A DNA stretch of 45,444 bases from Collimonas sp. OK607 (lineage in GTDB: Bacteria; Pseudomonadota; Gammaproteobacteria; Burkholderiales; Burkholderiaceae_D). The DNA lies in the NCBI RefSeq assembly GCF_900111995.1, contig NZ_FOKF01000037.1, positions 1-45,444 on the forward strand, read 5' to 3'. Below, one piece after another: positions 26,888 to 35,400 of this stretch. Positions within the stretch are counted from its first letter, which is position 1. Every line of letters begins with the position of its first letter. The position numbers and the translations under genes are program-made. The notes beneath the pieces were generated by a model, which saw only the letters and a program-made list of their open reading frames with translations, had not been told where the DNA came from and made no database searches.

Positions 26888-27505
26888 ATGGGCGCAACTA
26901 ATCCTGAACCGAAGCAAAGCTTGAAGATCGGCCTGGTGTCGGTTTCGGACCGCGCCAGCACCGGTGTTTATCAGGATCAAGGTATCCCTGCCCTGCAAGA
27001 CTGGCTGGCGACGGCGCTCACCAGTCCGTGGGAAGTCGAGACCCGCCTGATTGCCGACGAACGCGCGCTGATCGAGCAAACCTTGATTGAGTTAGCTGAT
27101 AAACATCATTGCGACCTGGTGCTGACCACCGGCGGCACCGGCCCTGCCCGGCGCGATGTGACGCCGGAAGCAACGCTGGCGGTCGCCACCAAGGAAATGC
27201 CAGGTTTTGGCGAACAGATGCGGCAGATCAGCCTGCAATTCGTGCCTACGGCGATCCTGTCGCGGCAGGTCGCGGTGATACGCGAGAGTGCCGACCATGC
27301 GGCCCTGATCCTGAACCTGCCAGGCCAGCCGAAAGCCATCAAGGAAACCCTGGAAGGCTTGAAAGATGCCGACGGCAAGCAGAAAGTATCCGGCATTTTT
27401 GCTGCGGTGCCTTACTGCATCGATTTGATCGGTGGTCCGTATATCGAAACCGACGAAGCGGTCTGCAAGGCATTCCGGCCGAAATCGGCGATCAAACCAG
27501 CGTAG
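26888..27505 (+). CDS. mog: Molybdopterin adenylyltransferase Mog
   Basis: 205 aa from the ATG at 26888; a longer frame starting at 26828 would overlap darP. The MoaB/Mog fold shows IGLVSVSDRASTGVYQDQG, LTTGGTGPARRDVTPEATL (adenylyl-transfer loop), EMPGFGEQMRQISL and NLPGQPKAIKETLEG, close to E. coli MogA. It adenylates molybdopterin before molybdenum insertion in molybdenum cofactor synthesis (cytosol). The 4-nt spacing to darP indicates co-transcription. Confidence 0.95.
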   Translation: MGATNPEPKQSLKIGLVSVSDRASTGVYQDQGIPALQDWLATALTSPWEVETRLIADERALIEQTLIELADKHHCDLVLTTGGTGPARRDVTPEATLAVATKEMPGFGEQMRQISLQFVPTAILSRQVAVIRESADHAALILNLPGQPKAIKETLEGLKDADGKQKVSGIFAAVPYCIDLIGGPYIETDEAVCKAFRPKSAIKPA

Positions 27506-27558
27506 CCGGCGCGGGCAAACCCTCCTTTCCTTACCCAACTTTTTTGCGAACAGCACCC

Positions 27559-28602
27559 ATGTTGCCAGCGGTCGCCTCCAAACCCTGCATTGCCCGAGCA
27601 TTGCTCCTGCCGCTATTGATGCTGGCGCTGAGCTCGCCCCTACCCTTGCTGGCGCAAACCCAAACTTTGCGCCTGACCAATGAGTATCCGGCGACCTCGA
27701 TCACTGCCGCTGCCGATTTGCAGTTTACCGCCAACGTCAAATTACTGGCGGGCGACGCACTCGCCATCAGCACTGAGCAGGAAGCACTGAACCCGTTCAA
27801 GGGCAGCGCCCAGGTCAGCGCAGTGAGCGAAGGCAAGGTCGAAATGGCCACGCTATTTGCCGGCATCGTGGGCGCCAGCGATCCTTTCTTCTTGCTGTCT
27901 TCACTGCCGTTCACGGTAAATAATTTTGACGATGCCAAGGCGCTCGCCGGTTGCTCGCAGCCTGCTGTTGAGCAGCATCTGAGCAAACTCAACGCGCACC
28001 TGCTGTACGTCACGCCGTGGCCGCCGTCCGGTATCTGGTCGGCGGCGCCATTGACTGATCTGGCGGCTTTGAAGGCGCTGCGGATTCGCACCTACGACGA
28101 AAATAGCCGCGCTGTATTTGAGCAGGTCGGTGCGCACAGCGTGAATTTACCGTTTTCGGCGGTTCCACCCAAACTGGCTGCCGGTGAGTTGAACGCCGTA
28201 CTGTCATCAGGCGACGGCGGCGCCGGTAACCGCTTGTGGGAACAGCTGGGCAATTTCAGCGCCGTCAGCTATTCGATTCCGCTGAGTTACACCGTCATCA
28301 ACCAGGAGGTCTGGCAGCGGTTGAAACCGGAACAGCAGGCGATACTGACTGAAGCCGCCAAACGTACCGCAGCCGGTTCCTGGAGCAACGTCAAGGATCG
28401 CATTGCCAGCAATTACGCACGCATGCGCGAGCATAAAATGACGCTGAATCTGGCGCCTGCGCAAGAGATACAAGACAGTCTGCGCAGCGCTGCAAGAAGC
28501 CAGGTTTCGGCCTGGCAGCAAAAGGCCAATGCCACCGATATCGTCGAACTCTGCCTCACGGGCGCGTCACAAGCTTCACAAGCGTCGCAAGCGTCTAAAT
28601 AG
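27559..28602 (+). CDS. Orphan TRAP-type (DctP-like) substrate-binding protein
   Basis: 347 aa from the ATG at 27559. In-frame starts further upstream lie inside mog and give an unrelated N-terminus. A Sec signal peptide covers residues 1-33 (hydrophobic core, cleavage after LAQ). The DctP fold follows: LRLTNEYPATSITAAADLQF, GKVEMATLFAGIVGASDPFF, ALRIRTYDENSRAVFEQVGA and LNAVLSSGDGG near residue 215. No DctQ/DctM membrane genes are nearby, so it must use a distant TRAP complex, act as a sensor, or be a remnant. The C-terminus ends in ASQ repeats. Confidence 0.8.
   Translation: MLPAVASKPCIARALLLPLLMLALSSPLPLLAQTQTLRLTNEYPATSITAAADLQFTANVKLLAGDALAISTEQEALNPFKGSAQVSAVSEGKVEMATLFAGIVGASDPFFLLSSLPFTVNNFDDAKALAGCSQPAVEQHLSKLNAHLLYVTPWPPSGIWSAAPLTDLAALKALRIRTYDENSRAVFEQVGAHSVNLPFSAVPPKLAAGELNAVLSSGDGGAGNRLWEQLGNFSAVSYSIPLSYTVINQEVWQRLKPEQQAILTEAAKRTAAGSWSNVKDRIASNYARMREHKMTLNLAPAQEIQDSLRSAARSQVSAWQQKANATDIVELCLTGASQASQASQASK
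28564..28599 (+). repeat. 9-bp tandem repeat at the 3' end of the TRAP gene
   Basis: About four copies of a GCGTCACAA-like unit encode the C-terminal A-S-Q repeats of the DctP-like protein, ending ASQASQASK. This is typical of replication slippage. Confidence 0.6.
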
Positions 28603-28651
28603 ACCGGCAGCCAGCACCGATTAATCATCCACTCTCTATCCGGAACACCTA

Positions 28652-29320
28652 ATGTCAAGCACTCTCGAAACCCTGGAAATCGCCACCTCCGAAACACCGA
28701 CCGCCGCCGTCATCTGGATGCACGGCCTCGGCGCCGACGGCTCCGATTTTGTACCGATCGTGAAAGAACTGGATCTGACCGGCTGTCCCGGCATCCGCTT
28801 CGTTTTCCCGAGTGCGCCGGCGATACCGGTGACCATCAACAATGGCTATGTGATGCCGGCCTGGTACGACATCCTGACTACCGATCTGATCCGCCGCGAA
28901 GACGAAGCCGGCTTGCGCAAATCGCAAACTGAAATCGAAGCCTTGATCGCGCAACAGATCGCACTCGGGATTGCAGCCGACAAAATCGTCATCGCCGGTT
29001 TTTCACAAGGTTGCGCGATGGCGCTGCAAACCGGTTTGCGTTATCCGCAAAAATTGGCTGGCCTGATGTGCCTGTCCGGTTACCTGCCGCTGAGCGACAA
29101 GACGGCCGAAGAACGCAATGCCGCCAACCAGGACACGCCGATTTTCCAGGCGCATGGCCGTGGCGATCCGGTCGTGCTGATCGACCGCGCAGAAAAATCG
29201 CGCGACTTGCTCAAGCAACTCGGCTATCAGGTTGAATGGCATGAATACATGATGCCGCATTCGGTGTGCGCGGAAGAGGTTGAAGATATCGGTAACTGGT
29301 TGCGCCGTGTGTTGGCATAA
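28652..29320 (+). CDS. Serine carboxylesterase/phospholipase family hydrolase
   Basis: 222 aa alpha/beta hydrolase of the Abhydrolase_2 family (Pseudomonas EstB-like, related to acyl-protein thioesterases). The oxyanion-hole region is IWMHGLGADGSDF (residues 21-33). The catalytic triad is S118 in GFSQG, D172 in HGRGDPVV and H203 in MMPHSV. It hydrolyses carboxylic esters of short to medium acyl chains in the cytosol; there is no signal peptide. It ends before a bidirectional terminator shared with copZ. Confidence 0.92.
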   Translation: MSSTLETLEIATSETPTAAVIWMHGLGADGSDFVPIVKELDLTGCPGIRFVFPSAPAIPVTINNGYVMPAWYDILTTDLIRREDEAGLRKSQTEIEALIAQQIALGIAADKIVIAGFSQGCAMALQTGLRYPQKLAGLMCLSGYLPLSDKTAEERNAANQDTPIFQAHGRGDPVVLIDRAEKSRDLLKQLGYQVEWHEYMMPHSVCAEEVEDIGNWLRRVLA

Positions 29321-29353
29321 TTCGGCATAAAACACGCTGCAGCACCAACCCAT

Positions 29354-29384
29354 AAAAAAGCCCGCATTGCATGCGGGCTTTTTT
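29354..29384. terminator. Bidirectional Rho-independent terminator
   Basis: A GCCCGCAT/ATGCGGGC stem with a 3-nt TGC loop is flanked by six A on the left (29354-29359) and six T on the right (29379-29384). It can stop transcription from both the esterase gene (plus) and copZ (minus), which converge here. Confidence 0.93.
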
Positions 29385-29395
29385 CTCGGCAAAAT

Positions 29396-29593
29396 TTATT
29401 TCACCTGCGGCGTATAACCGGCATCCGTGATCGCTTCAGCAAGCTCGTCCGCAGTTGCGCTGCTCTCAACTGACACGGTCCGCCCTTCTATCTTGATATC
29501 CACCTTGGCGTTTGCATCAACACCAGCGATGGCTTTGGTAATGCGGCCGGCGCAATGGCCGCAAGTCATGTCCTGCACATTGAATTCGATCAT
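29396..29593 (-). CDS. copZ: Copper chaperone CopZ (HMA domain)
   Basis: 65 aa, one heavy-metal-associated domain with the DMTCGHC copper-binding loop (Cys at residues 11 and 14) and the beta-alpha-beta pattern ending DAGYTPQVK. It binds Cu(I) in the cytosol and passes it to CopA. CGGAGCAGG lies upstream of the ATG. It has its own CueR-type promoter at 29637-29667, so it is co-regulated with copA although on the opposite strand and separated from it by the AA_synth-family gene. Confidence 0.93.
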   Translation of the reverse strand: MIEFNVQDMTCGHCAGRITKAIAGVDANAKVDIKIEGRTVSVESSATADELAEAITDAGYTPQVK

Positions 29594-29636
29594 TTTCCTG
29601 CTCCGTCTTGAATAGATTGGTTAGGTACCGGTATCA

Positions 29637-29667
29637 ACTATAGACCTTCCCATCATGGCAAGGTCAA
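29637..29667 (-). promoter_or_regulatory. CueR-type copper-responsive promoter of copZ
   Basis: On the minus strand -35 TTGACC (plus 29662-29667) and -10 TATAGT (plus 29637-29642) are 19 bp apart, the overlong spacing used by MerR-family activators. The spacer holds the dyad ACCTTCC (29644-29650) and GCAAGGT (29658-29664), one mismatch from perfect. It shares its core CATCATG centre with the copA promoter. Confidence 0.9.
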
Positions 29668-29730
29668 GCCCTAATTGACGCAATACGAAAAGCAAACGAT
29701 CCAAACCCGCTGCAGGGCATCGCGAGCGAC

Positions 29731-30336
29731 TTAGTTCAAGCCGTTCTTGCCTTCGATTTCATTGGCTTTCAAACCACCCAGGCGCGCATGCAGGCGGCCA
29801 CGTGTCGCCACTGCAAACGCCACCACGATTTCGTCCGCGTTAGGTGCATCGAAGAATTGAGTAGTCACAGTGTCGTAGTGCGATGGCACATACAAGGCAT
29901 TCTTGTGGGCCAGCGGAATATCGAGTTCAGTACCCGGTACGCCGCGCTTGCCCGACGATGGAATCCAGGCCTTGCCGCCGCCGATGGCTTCGCGGATAGG
30001 CATTACCATGGCTGGCGTCAGGAAGGCATTGCCGTGCTCGTATTCGCCGCCGATACCGACGATGCAAGCCTTGCCGTAGCTTTCCACCTGGTCTTGGCCC
30101 AGCGCGGCGACAATGCGACGGCCGAACTCATGGCCGAGCGCAGGTGAATTAGCCAGGATCAGTTCCAGGTTTTCGCTGAAACGCCCGGCATAGGGATTGT
30201 GGATGGCTGCGGCGATCACGATCTTGCGCAACAAGCTTCCATCGGCCAGCACGCCGTTTTCATTGGCCAGGGTGTCGTCGATCTGGGTGTACCACTTGCG
30301 GATATGATAATTTTCGAAATTGGCTGGTTTGGTCAT
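29731..30336 (-). CDS. AA_synth family (DUF1185) protein
   Basis: 201 aa. The sequence follows the Pfam 'amino acid synthesis' family: RKIVIAAAIHNPYAGRFSEN near residue 37, GHEFGRRIVAALGQ, VESYGKACIVGIGGEYEHG, KAWIPSSGKRGVPGTELDIP and PNADEIVVAFAVATRGRLHA. The family's function is poorly defined; in other bacteria it is often found with catabolic genes. Its position between copZ and copA looks incidental. An operator-like dyad over a candidate -10 lies at 30375-30396. Confidence 0.8.
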   Translation of the reverse strand: MTKPANFENYHIRKWYTQIDDTLANENGVLADGSLLRKIVIAAAIHNPYAGRFSENLELILANSPALGHEFGRRIVAALGQDQVESYGKACIVGIGGEYEHGNAFLTPAMVMPIREAIGGGKAWIPSSGKRGVPGTELDIPLAHKNALYVPSHYDTVTTQFFDAPNADEIVVAFAVATRGRLHARLGGLKANEIEGKNGLN

Positions 30337-30374
30337 GAGGGATTCCCGGCTAGTTGATGAGCGTTGATGATTTT

Positions 30375-30396
30375 AGTATACAAAATTCGTGTACAT
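30375..30396 (-). promoter_or_regulatory. Operator-like dyad and candidate -10 of the AA_synth gene
   Basis: GTATAC (30376-30381) and TGTACA (30390-30395) are two 6-bp palindromes spaced 8 bp apart. On the minus strand the first overlaps a -10-like TATACT (plus 30375-30380). GTATAC/TGTACA elements are typical of GntR-family operators, but no GntR gene is nearby. Confidence 0.4.
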
Positions 30397-30491
30397 TAAT
30401 TATAACGCACTTGTTCCCCTTGCCGTATAGCCCATTACATATAAGCAGTAGAGGTTTTGGCAGCACAAAAGGCGAACTGTTAAAATTGTGC

Positions 30492-30522
30492 TTGACCTTC
30501 CCATCATGGGAAGGCTGATCAT
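30492..30522 (+). promoter_or_regulatory. CueR-type copper-responsive promoter of copA
   Basis: -35 TTGACC (30492-30497) and a weak -10 GATCAT (30517-30522) are separated by 19 bp. The spacer carries the dyad ACCTTCC (30495-30501) and GGAAGGC (30509-30515). It is nearly identical to the copZ promoter on the opposite strand, as expected if one CueR controls both. Confidence 0.9.
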
Positions 30523-30554
30523 GCATTATCCCCACTCGTCAAGTTGAGCCCATC

Positions 30555-33008
30555 ATGAGCAGCGCCGGCACCATACAAGCAACTCAAGCAACCCAGACGA
30601 CAGAATTCCAATTAGCGATCGACGGCATGACCTGCGCATCGTGCGTCTCCCATGTCGAAAAAGCATTGCGCAAAGTTGCCGGCGTACGTGGGGTCAGCGT
30701 TAACCTGGCGACCGAACTGGCGACCGTGCAAGCCGATGACGCAAACACCATCGGGCCGCTGGTCGCCGCGGTGGAAAAAGCCGGCTACCAGGTCAGGCAG
30801 CAGGAATTAACGCTGGATATCGAGGGTATGAGTTGCGCTTCCTGCGTCAGCCGGGTGGAAAAGGCACTGCACAAAGTGGCCGGCGTACAAACCGTCGCCG
30901 TCAATCTGGCCAGCGAGAAAGCCACGCTGACTACTGCCGGCGTGGTGCCTGTCGCCAAATTGATAGCCGCAATCAAGGCTGCCGGCTATGAAGCCTCGTT
31001 ACCAAAGCCCGCACTAGAAGCATCGGCAAGCATGCGTCCATTGCCGAGCTGGTGGCCGGTCGCCGTTGCTGCGCTGTTTACCCTGCCTCTCGTCCTGCCG
31101 ATGCTACTGATGCCCTTCGGCGGCAGCTGGGCCCTGCCTGGCTGGTGGCAACTGGCGCTGGCGACGCCGGTACAGTTCTGGCTCGGTGCGCGTTTCTATC
31201 GCGCCGGCTGGCGCGCCCTGAAGGCCGGCACCGGCAATATGGATTTGCTGGTGGCGCTAGGCACCAGCGCTGCTTATGGGTTATCGCTGTATTTGCTGCT
31301 GACGGCCGCACATGGCGCGATGGCGCATCTGTACTTCGAAGCATCGGCGGCGGTGATCACGCTGGTGCTGCTCGGAAAATGGCTGGAAACCCGCGCCAAA
31401 CGCCAGACCGCCGACGCCATCCGCGCCTTGAATGCGCTGCGTCCGGAACGTGCCACCGTACGGCGCGACGGCGTTGACCGCGAGATCGCCATCGCCGACC
31501 TGCAGATCAACGATCTGGTGGTGGTGCGTGCCGGCGAACGCATCGCGGTTGACGGCCTGGTGGTGGAGGGTCATAGCCAGGTCGACGAATCCTTGTTGAC
31601 CGGCGAGAGCCTGCCGGTAGAAAAACAACTGCACGACCGGGTAACCGCCGGCGCCATCAACGGCGCAGGTTTGCTGCTGGTGACCACCACCGCAATCGGC
31701 GCCGAAACCACATTGGCCCGCATCATCCGCATGGTGGAGCATGCGCAAGCCGCCAAAGCGCCGATCCAGCGCCTGGTAGACCAGGTCAGCGCGGTCTTCG
31801 TGCCGGTGGTCCTGCTAATCGCCGCCGTAACCCTGCTGGGTTGGGGCTTGAGCAGCGGCGACTGGCAGCAAGCCTTGCTCAACGCAGTGGCAGTGCTGGT
31901 GATCGCTTGCCCATGCGCACTGGGACTGGCGACGCCGACAGCGATCATGGCCGGCACCGGGATCGCCGCCCGTTTCGGCATCTTGATCAAGGATGCGGAA
32001 GCGCTCGAAATCGCCCATCGCATCAATGTCGTGGCCTTCGACAAAACCGGTACCTTGACGGTCGGGCATCCGACTTTGCTGGCCTTGCTGCCCCGCGCAC
32101 AAGACGCAACCGCCAGCGACGACTTGCTGACACTTGCCGCTGCTGTGCAACGCGGCAGCGAACATCCGCTGGCGCGCGCAGTCATCGCCGCCGCAGATAA
32201 AAAAGAATTACCAGCGTCACTCAACGCGAGCAAGGTGCAAAGCGTCGCCGGACGCGGCGTGCAAGCTACTGTCGGCGATCGGCAATGTTATCTGGGTAGC
32301 TCGCGCTGGATGCAGGAACTGGGCGTCGACCTCGGGACATTGGTAAACGAAGCCAGGACGCTGGAAGCTGAAGGCCGTACCGTTTCCTGGCTCGCCACCG
32401 AAGATAATGGCAAATTACTGCTCAATGGCTTGCTGGCTTTCGGCGACGAAATCAAGCCGACCGCCAGGGTGGCGATCCAGCAATTGCAACAACGTTCGAT
32501 CCGGGTTGCCATGCTGAGCGGCGATAACCACGGCAGCGCCAACGCCGTCGGCCGGCAGCTGGGAATCACCGAGGTCCATGCAGAAATCCTGCCGGGTGAA
32601 AAAGCCAGGGTGATCACCGATCTCAAATCCGGCGCCGCCGTGGTCGCCATGGTCGGCGACGGCATCAACGATGCGCCGGCGCTGGCTGCCGCCGATGTCG
32701 GCATCGCCATGTCGACCGGCACCGATGTCGCCATGCAGGCCGCCGGCATCACGCTGATGCGCGGCGATCCGGGTCTGGTCGCGGATGCTATCGATATCTC
32801 GCGCCGCACTTACAACAAGATCCGTCAGAACCTGTTCTGGGCTTTCATCTACAACCTGATCGGCATTCCGCTGGCGGCACTGGGCTACCTGAATCCAGTG
32901 CTGGCCGGTGCGGCGATGGCGTTCAGCAGCGTCAGCGTGGTCAGCAACGCCCTGCTGCTGCGCCGCTGGCGGCCTTCATCTTTCAAGGGAACTCCACATG
33001 TCGACTAA
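30555..33008 (+). CDS. copA: Cu(I)-translocating P1B-type ATPase CopA
   Basis: 817 aa inner-membrane copper exporter. Two N-terminal HMA domains carry GMTCASC (24-30) and GMSCASC (91-97). Eight transmembrane segments follow, with the ion-binding CPC (C452-C454). The cytosolic loop carries the phosphorylation motif DKTGTLT (D496), the HP motif SEHPLARAV and the hinge [10 protein letters not shown] (from 701). It pumps Cu(I) from cytosol to periplasm using ATP, fed by CopZ. A CueR-type promoter lies 33 nt upstream of the ATG. The last 11 bases overlap cueR. Confidence 0.96.
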   Translation: MSSAGTIQATQATQTTEFQLAIDGMTCASCVSHVEKALRKVAGVRGVSVNLATELATVQADDANTIGPLVAAVEKAGYQVRQQELTLDIEGMSCASCVSRVEKALHKVAGVQTVAVNLASEKATLTTAGVVPVAKLIAAIKAAGYEASLPKPALEASASMRPLPSWWPVAVAALFTLPLVLPMLLMPFGGSWALPGWWQLALATPVQFWLGARFYRAGWRALKAGTGNMDLLVALGTSAAYGLSLYLLLTAAHGAMAHLYFEASAAVITLVLLGKWLETRAKRQTADAIRALNALRPERATVRRDGVDREIAIADLQINDLVVVRAGERIAVDGLVVEGHSQVDESLLTGESLPVEKQLHDRVTAGAINGAGLLLVTTTAIGAETTLARIIRMVEHAQAAKAPIQRLVDQVSAVFVPVVLLIAAVTLLGWGLSSGDWQQALLNAVAVLVIACPCALGLATPTAIMAGTGIAARFGILIKDAEALEIAHRINVVAFDKTGTLTVGHPTLLALLPRAQDATASDDLLTLAAAVQRGSEHPLARAVIAAADKKELPASLNASKVQSVAGRGVQATVGDRQCYLGSSRWMQELGVDLGTLVNEARTLEAEGRTVSWLATEDNGKLLLNGLLAFGDEIKPTARVAIQQLQQRSIRVAMLSGDNHGSANAVGRQLGITEVHAEILPGEKARVITDLKSGAAVVAMVGDGINDAPALAAADVGIAMSTGTDVAMQAAGITLMRGDPGLVADAIDISRRTYNKIRQNLFWAFIYNLIGIPLAALGYLNPVLAGAAMAFSSVSVVSNALLLRRWRPSSFKGTPHVD

Positions 33009-33402
33009 TGCAATGAATATCGGCGACGCCGCACAGGCTTCAGGCGTTTCGGCCAAAATGATACGGCACTATGAAGAAACCGGCCTGATCCCGAAAGCCA
33101 GCCGCAGCGACGGCGGCTACCGTACTTATGCCGAACGCGATATCCATCTGCTGCGTTTTATCCGCCAGGGCCGCTTGCTGGGATTTTCGATGAAACAGAT
33201 TGCCGAGCTGATCGGCCTCTGGCTGGATCAGTCGCGCCCCAGCAGCAAAGTGAAGCAACTGGCGCTGGACCATATCACTGAATTAGACGAAAAGATCAAG
33301 GAGTTGCAAGCCATGAAAGCCACGCTGGAACAATTGGCCTGCCATTGTCACGGCGATGCGCGGCCCGATTGCCCGATTCTTGAAGGCCTGGCCAGGCAGT
33401 AG
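32998..33402 (+). CDS. cueR: Copper-responsive MerR-family activator CueR
   Basis: 134 aa from the ATG at 32998 (AAGGGA upstream). It overlaps the end of copA by 11 nt; a later ATG at 33013 is possible. The winged HTH starts [26 protein letters not shown] and a long dimerisation helix follows. The metal loop CHGDARPDC has two cysteines with seven residues between them, as in CueR, plus an extra CHCH upstream. It twists the 19-bp-spacer promoters of copZ and copA when Cu(I) binds. Encoded at the 3' end of copA, it is autoregulated through the copA promoter. Confidence 0.93.
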   Translation: MSTNAMNIGDAAQASGVSAKMIRHYEETGLIPKASRSDGGYRTYAERDIHLLRFIRQGRLLGFSMKQIAELIGLWLDQSRPSSKVKQLALDHITELDEKIKELQAMKATLEQLACHCHGDARPDCPILEGLARQ

Positions 33403-33423
33403 CCAAACAGCTGCATTAAGTAA

Positions 33424-33452
33424 CATGAATCAATGCTAGAATCCCATTCATG
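33424..33452 (+). promoter_or_regulatory. Inverted repeat and -10 abutting the DUF2946-like start
   Basis: CATGAAT (33424-33430) and ATTCATG (33446-33452) are perfect inverted arms, the second containing the start codon. TAGAAT (33437-33442) sits between them, seven bases before the ATG, so transcription from it would begin at or next to the start codon (leaderless). No clear -35 is seen. Confidence 0.4.
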
Positions 33453-33842
33453 TTTGCCATGAACCAACTCAGAAACCTGCTGATTTTATTGCTGGCGCTG
33501 ACGCTCCCGATACAGGGATATGCAGCGGCGGCGATGGTTTTTTGCGCCTCGGAAAAGGCCACCGCCGTCAGCGATGATGCCGCAATGGCGCATCATATGC
33601 ATGCGCAAAATGCAGACGTGCCGTCCAAGGCTCAACACGGCAATCTTGAACACTCATCGCACGACAAAAATTCAAGCTCCTGCAGCTCCTGCGCGGCTTG
33701 CTGCGTAGGTGTGATTCCCATGCAGTCGGCATTATCGGCAGCGCAACCGTTCCCCCCCATGCATTTCACGCAGTTTCCACTTTCAGGTTTTGTCGGCTAC
33801 ACCCCGGAAAACCCCGAACGACCGCCCTCAGTCCTCGCGTAA
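33450..33842 (+). CDS. DUF2946-like Cys/His-rich small exported protein (CruR-like)
   Basis: 130 aa; the ATG at 33459 is an alternative start. A signal peptide covers about residues 1-27. A His-rich stretch (HHMHAQ near 48, HSSHDK near 68) leads to CSSCAACC (C78, C81, C84, C85). The C-terminus ends in a PERPP motif that recalls DUF2946 proteins. In Bordetella a DUF2946 upstream ORF (CruR) senses copper through its cysteines and controls translation and transcription of the next genes. Here the gene directly precedes the tolC-oxidase run with paired hairpins between, so the same role is plausible. A simple copper-binding periplasmic protein is the alternative. Confidence 0.6.
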   Translation: MFAMNQLRNLLILLLALTLPIQGYAAAAMVFCASEKATAVSDDAAMAHHMHAQNADVPSKAQHGNLEHSSHDKNSSSCSSCAACCVGVIPMQSALSAAQPFPPMHFTQFPLSGFVGYTPENPERPPSVLA

Positions 33843-33852
33843 CACTCCCAAC

Positions 33853-33950
33853 TCAAACGTCTTGCCGCCCGACCGGGATCGGCAAGTTTGATTGATGGGC
33901 CATGCTCTGGCTACGTCTGCCGCGTGTCTTTGACCGTGGCCTCACGGCAG
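33853..33950 (+). promoter_or_regulatory. Attenuator-like hairpins between the DUF2946-like gene and tolC
   Basis: Stem A: CTTGCCG (33861-33867) pairs with CGGCAAG (33880-33886), extended by TCAAA (33853-33857) with TTTGA (33887-33891) across a 3-nt bulge. Downstream, CACGGCAG (33943-33950) can pair with CTGCCG plus CGTG (33917 onward, one bulge), or its first five bases can pair with CCGTG (33934-33938). These two pairings exclude each other. No U-tract is present, so Rho or translational control is more likely than intrinsic termination. Confidence 0.5.
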
Positions 33951-33987
33951 CCAGGCATTGCTCCATTGTTCGGCTAACGAGGACATC

Positions 33988-35400
33988 ATGTTCATTTTTT
34001 TACGCAGGCGCATGCTGCCTGCCGCGTTGCTGGTCGCCCTGACCGGTTGCGCCAGCTTGAGCGCCGATCACGGTTTTGGCGAAGTCAGCGAGGTTACCAA
34101 ACAACGGCTGGGACAAGCCCCGGCTCAGCCGCGCTCCGAACAGGAACACAGCGAAGCGCGGGATACCGTTCAGAAACTGCTGCAACAGCCGCTCACAGCC
34201 GATGCTGCGGTACAAATCGCCTTGCTCAACAACCGCAACCTGCAAGCCGATTATCAGGAACTCGGGATTGCCGAAGCAAATTTGGTGCAAGCCAGCCGTT
34301 TGCCGAATCCCGGCTTCAGCTTCGGCCGCACCCGCAGCGGCGACAATCTCAAGATAGACCGCAGCTTTTCGATGGCGCTCATGGGCCTGCTGGTGCTGCC
34401 GACGAGTTCGAAAATCGAACAACGCCAGTTCGAGGTCAGCAAATTGACGACTGTCAATCGTATCCTGCAGGTAGCCGCCGAGACCCGCAGCGCTTATTAC
34501 CAAAGTGTTGCGGCTAACCAGAGCATTACCTATCAGGAGCAAGTCGAAAGCGCCGCAGCAGCTGGCAGCGAACTGGCCGGCAAGATGGCTAAGGCTGGTA
34601 ATTTCAATCAATTGGAACTGGCGCGCGAACAAGCGTTTCATGCCGACGCTGTGACGCAATTGACGCGCTCGCGCCAGCAGGCAGTGGTCGCACGTGAACA
34701 GTTGATCCGGCTGCTGGGCCTCGGTTCTGCGCAAATTACATTGCAACTGCCGCCGCGTTTGCCGGAACTGCCAGCCCAGCGTCCCTCTTTGCAAGATGCT
34801 GAGAATCTCGCCATGGCGCAGCGGCTGGACATCGCTGCCGCCAAACTGGAAGTCGAAGGCTTGCAGGCAACGCTGGGATTGAATCAGGCTACCCGCTTCA
34901 TCAATGTGCTGGACCTGGCGTACCTGCATAACTCCGAACCAGGCATCCCACATGAAACCGGCTATCAAATCAGTCTTGAAATCCCCTTGTTCGACTGGGG
35001 TGGCGCACGCATTGCCAAATCGGAAGCGATCTATATGCAAGCTGCGCATCGTCTCGCGGCCACCGCCGTGGATGCCCAGTCGCAGGTACGCGTTGCCTAT
35101 CAGGGCTACCAGAGTGCCTACGATCTGGCGCGGCACTACAACGATCAGGTGGTGCCCTTGCGCAAGCGGGTGTCGGATGAATATCTGCTGCGCTACAACG
35201 GCATGCTGTCCAGCGTATTCGAACTATTGGCCGATGCCCGTGAACAAGCCAATGCGGTCAATGCCGCCATCGACGCCAACCGCAATTTCTGGCTGGCAGA
35301 CAGCGAGATGCAACTGGCGCTCGGCGGTTCTCTGCCAATCTCTACACCTGCACCGTCATCTTCGCCTGCGCCCGCAAAACCACAAGGAAAACAACCATGA
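33988..35400 (+). CDS. TolC-family outer-membrane lipoprotein of the copper island
   Basis: 470 aa from the ATG at 33988 (CGAGGAC upstream); a longer frame at 33958 lacks a ribosome-binding site. The N-terminus MFIFLRRRMLPAALLVALTGC is a lipoprotein signal with C21 as the likely lipidated residue. Two TolC-type repeats follow, with AVQIALLNNRNLQADYQELG near residue 70 and PLFDWGGARIAKSEA near 330, and long coiled-coil regions. The tail is Ala/Pro-rich. No RND pump or membrane-fusion gene accompanies it. It overlaps the multicopper oxidase by four bases (ATGA), so the two are translated together. Confidence 0.85.
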   Translation: MFIFLRRRMLPAALLVALTGCASLSADHGFGEVSEVTKQRLGQAPAQPRSEQEHSEARDTVQKLLQQPLTADAAVQIALLNNRNLQADYQELGIAEANLVQASRLPNPGFSFGRTRSGDNLKIDRSFSMALMGLLVLPTSSKIEQRQFEVSKLTTVNRILQVAAETRSAYYQSVAANQSITYQEQVESAAAAGSELAGKMAKAGNFNQLELAREQAFHADAVTQLTRSRQQAVVAREQLIRLLGLGSAQITLQLPPRLPELPAQRPSLQDAENLAMAQRLDIAAAKLEVEGLQATLGLNQATRFINVLDLAYLHNSEPGIPHETGYQISLEIPLFDWGGARIAKSEAIYMQAAHRLAATAVDAQSQVRVAYQGYQSAYDLARHYNDQVVPLRKRVSDEYLLRYNGMLSSVFELLADAREQANAVNAAIDANRNFWLADSEMQLALGGSLPISTPAPSSSPAPAKPQGKQP

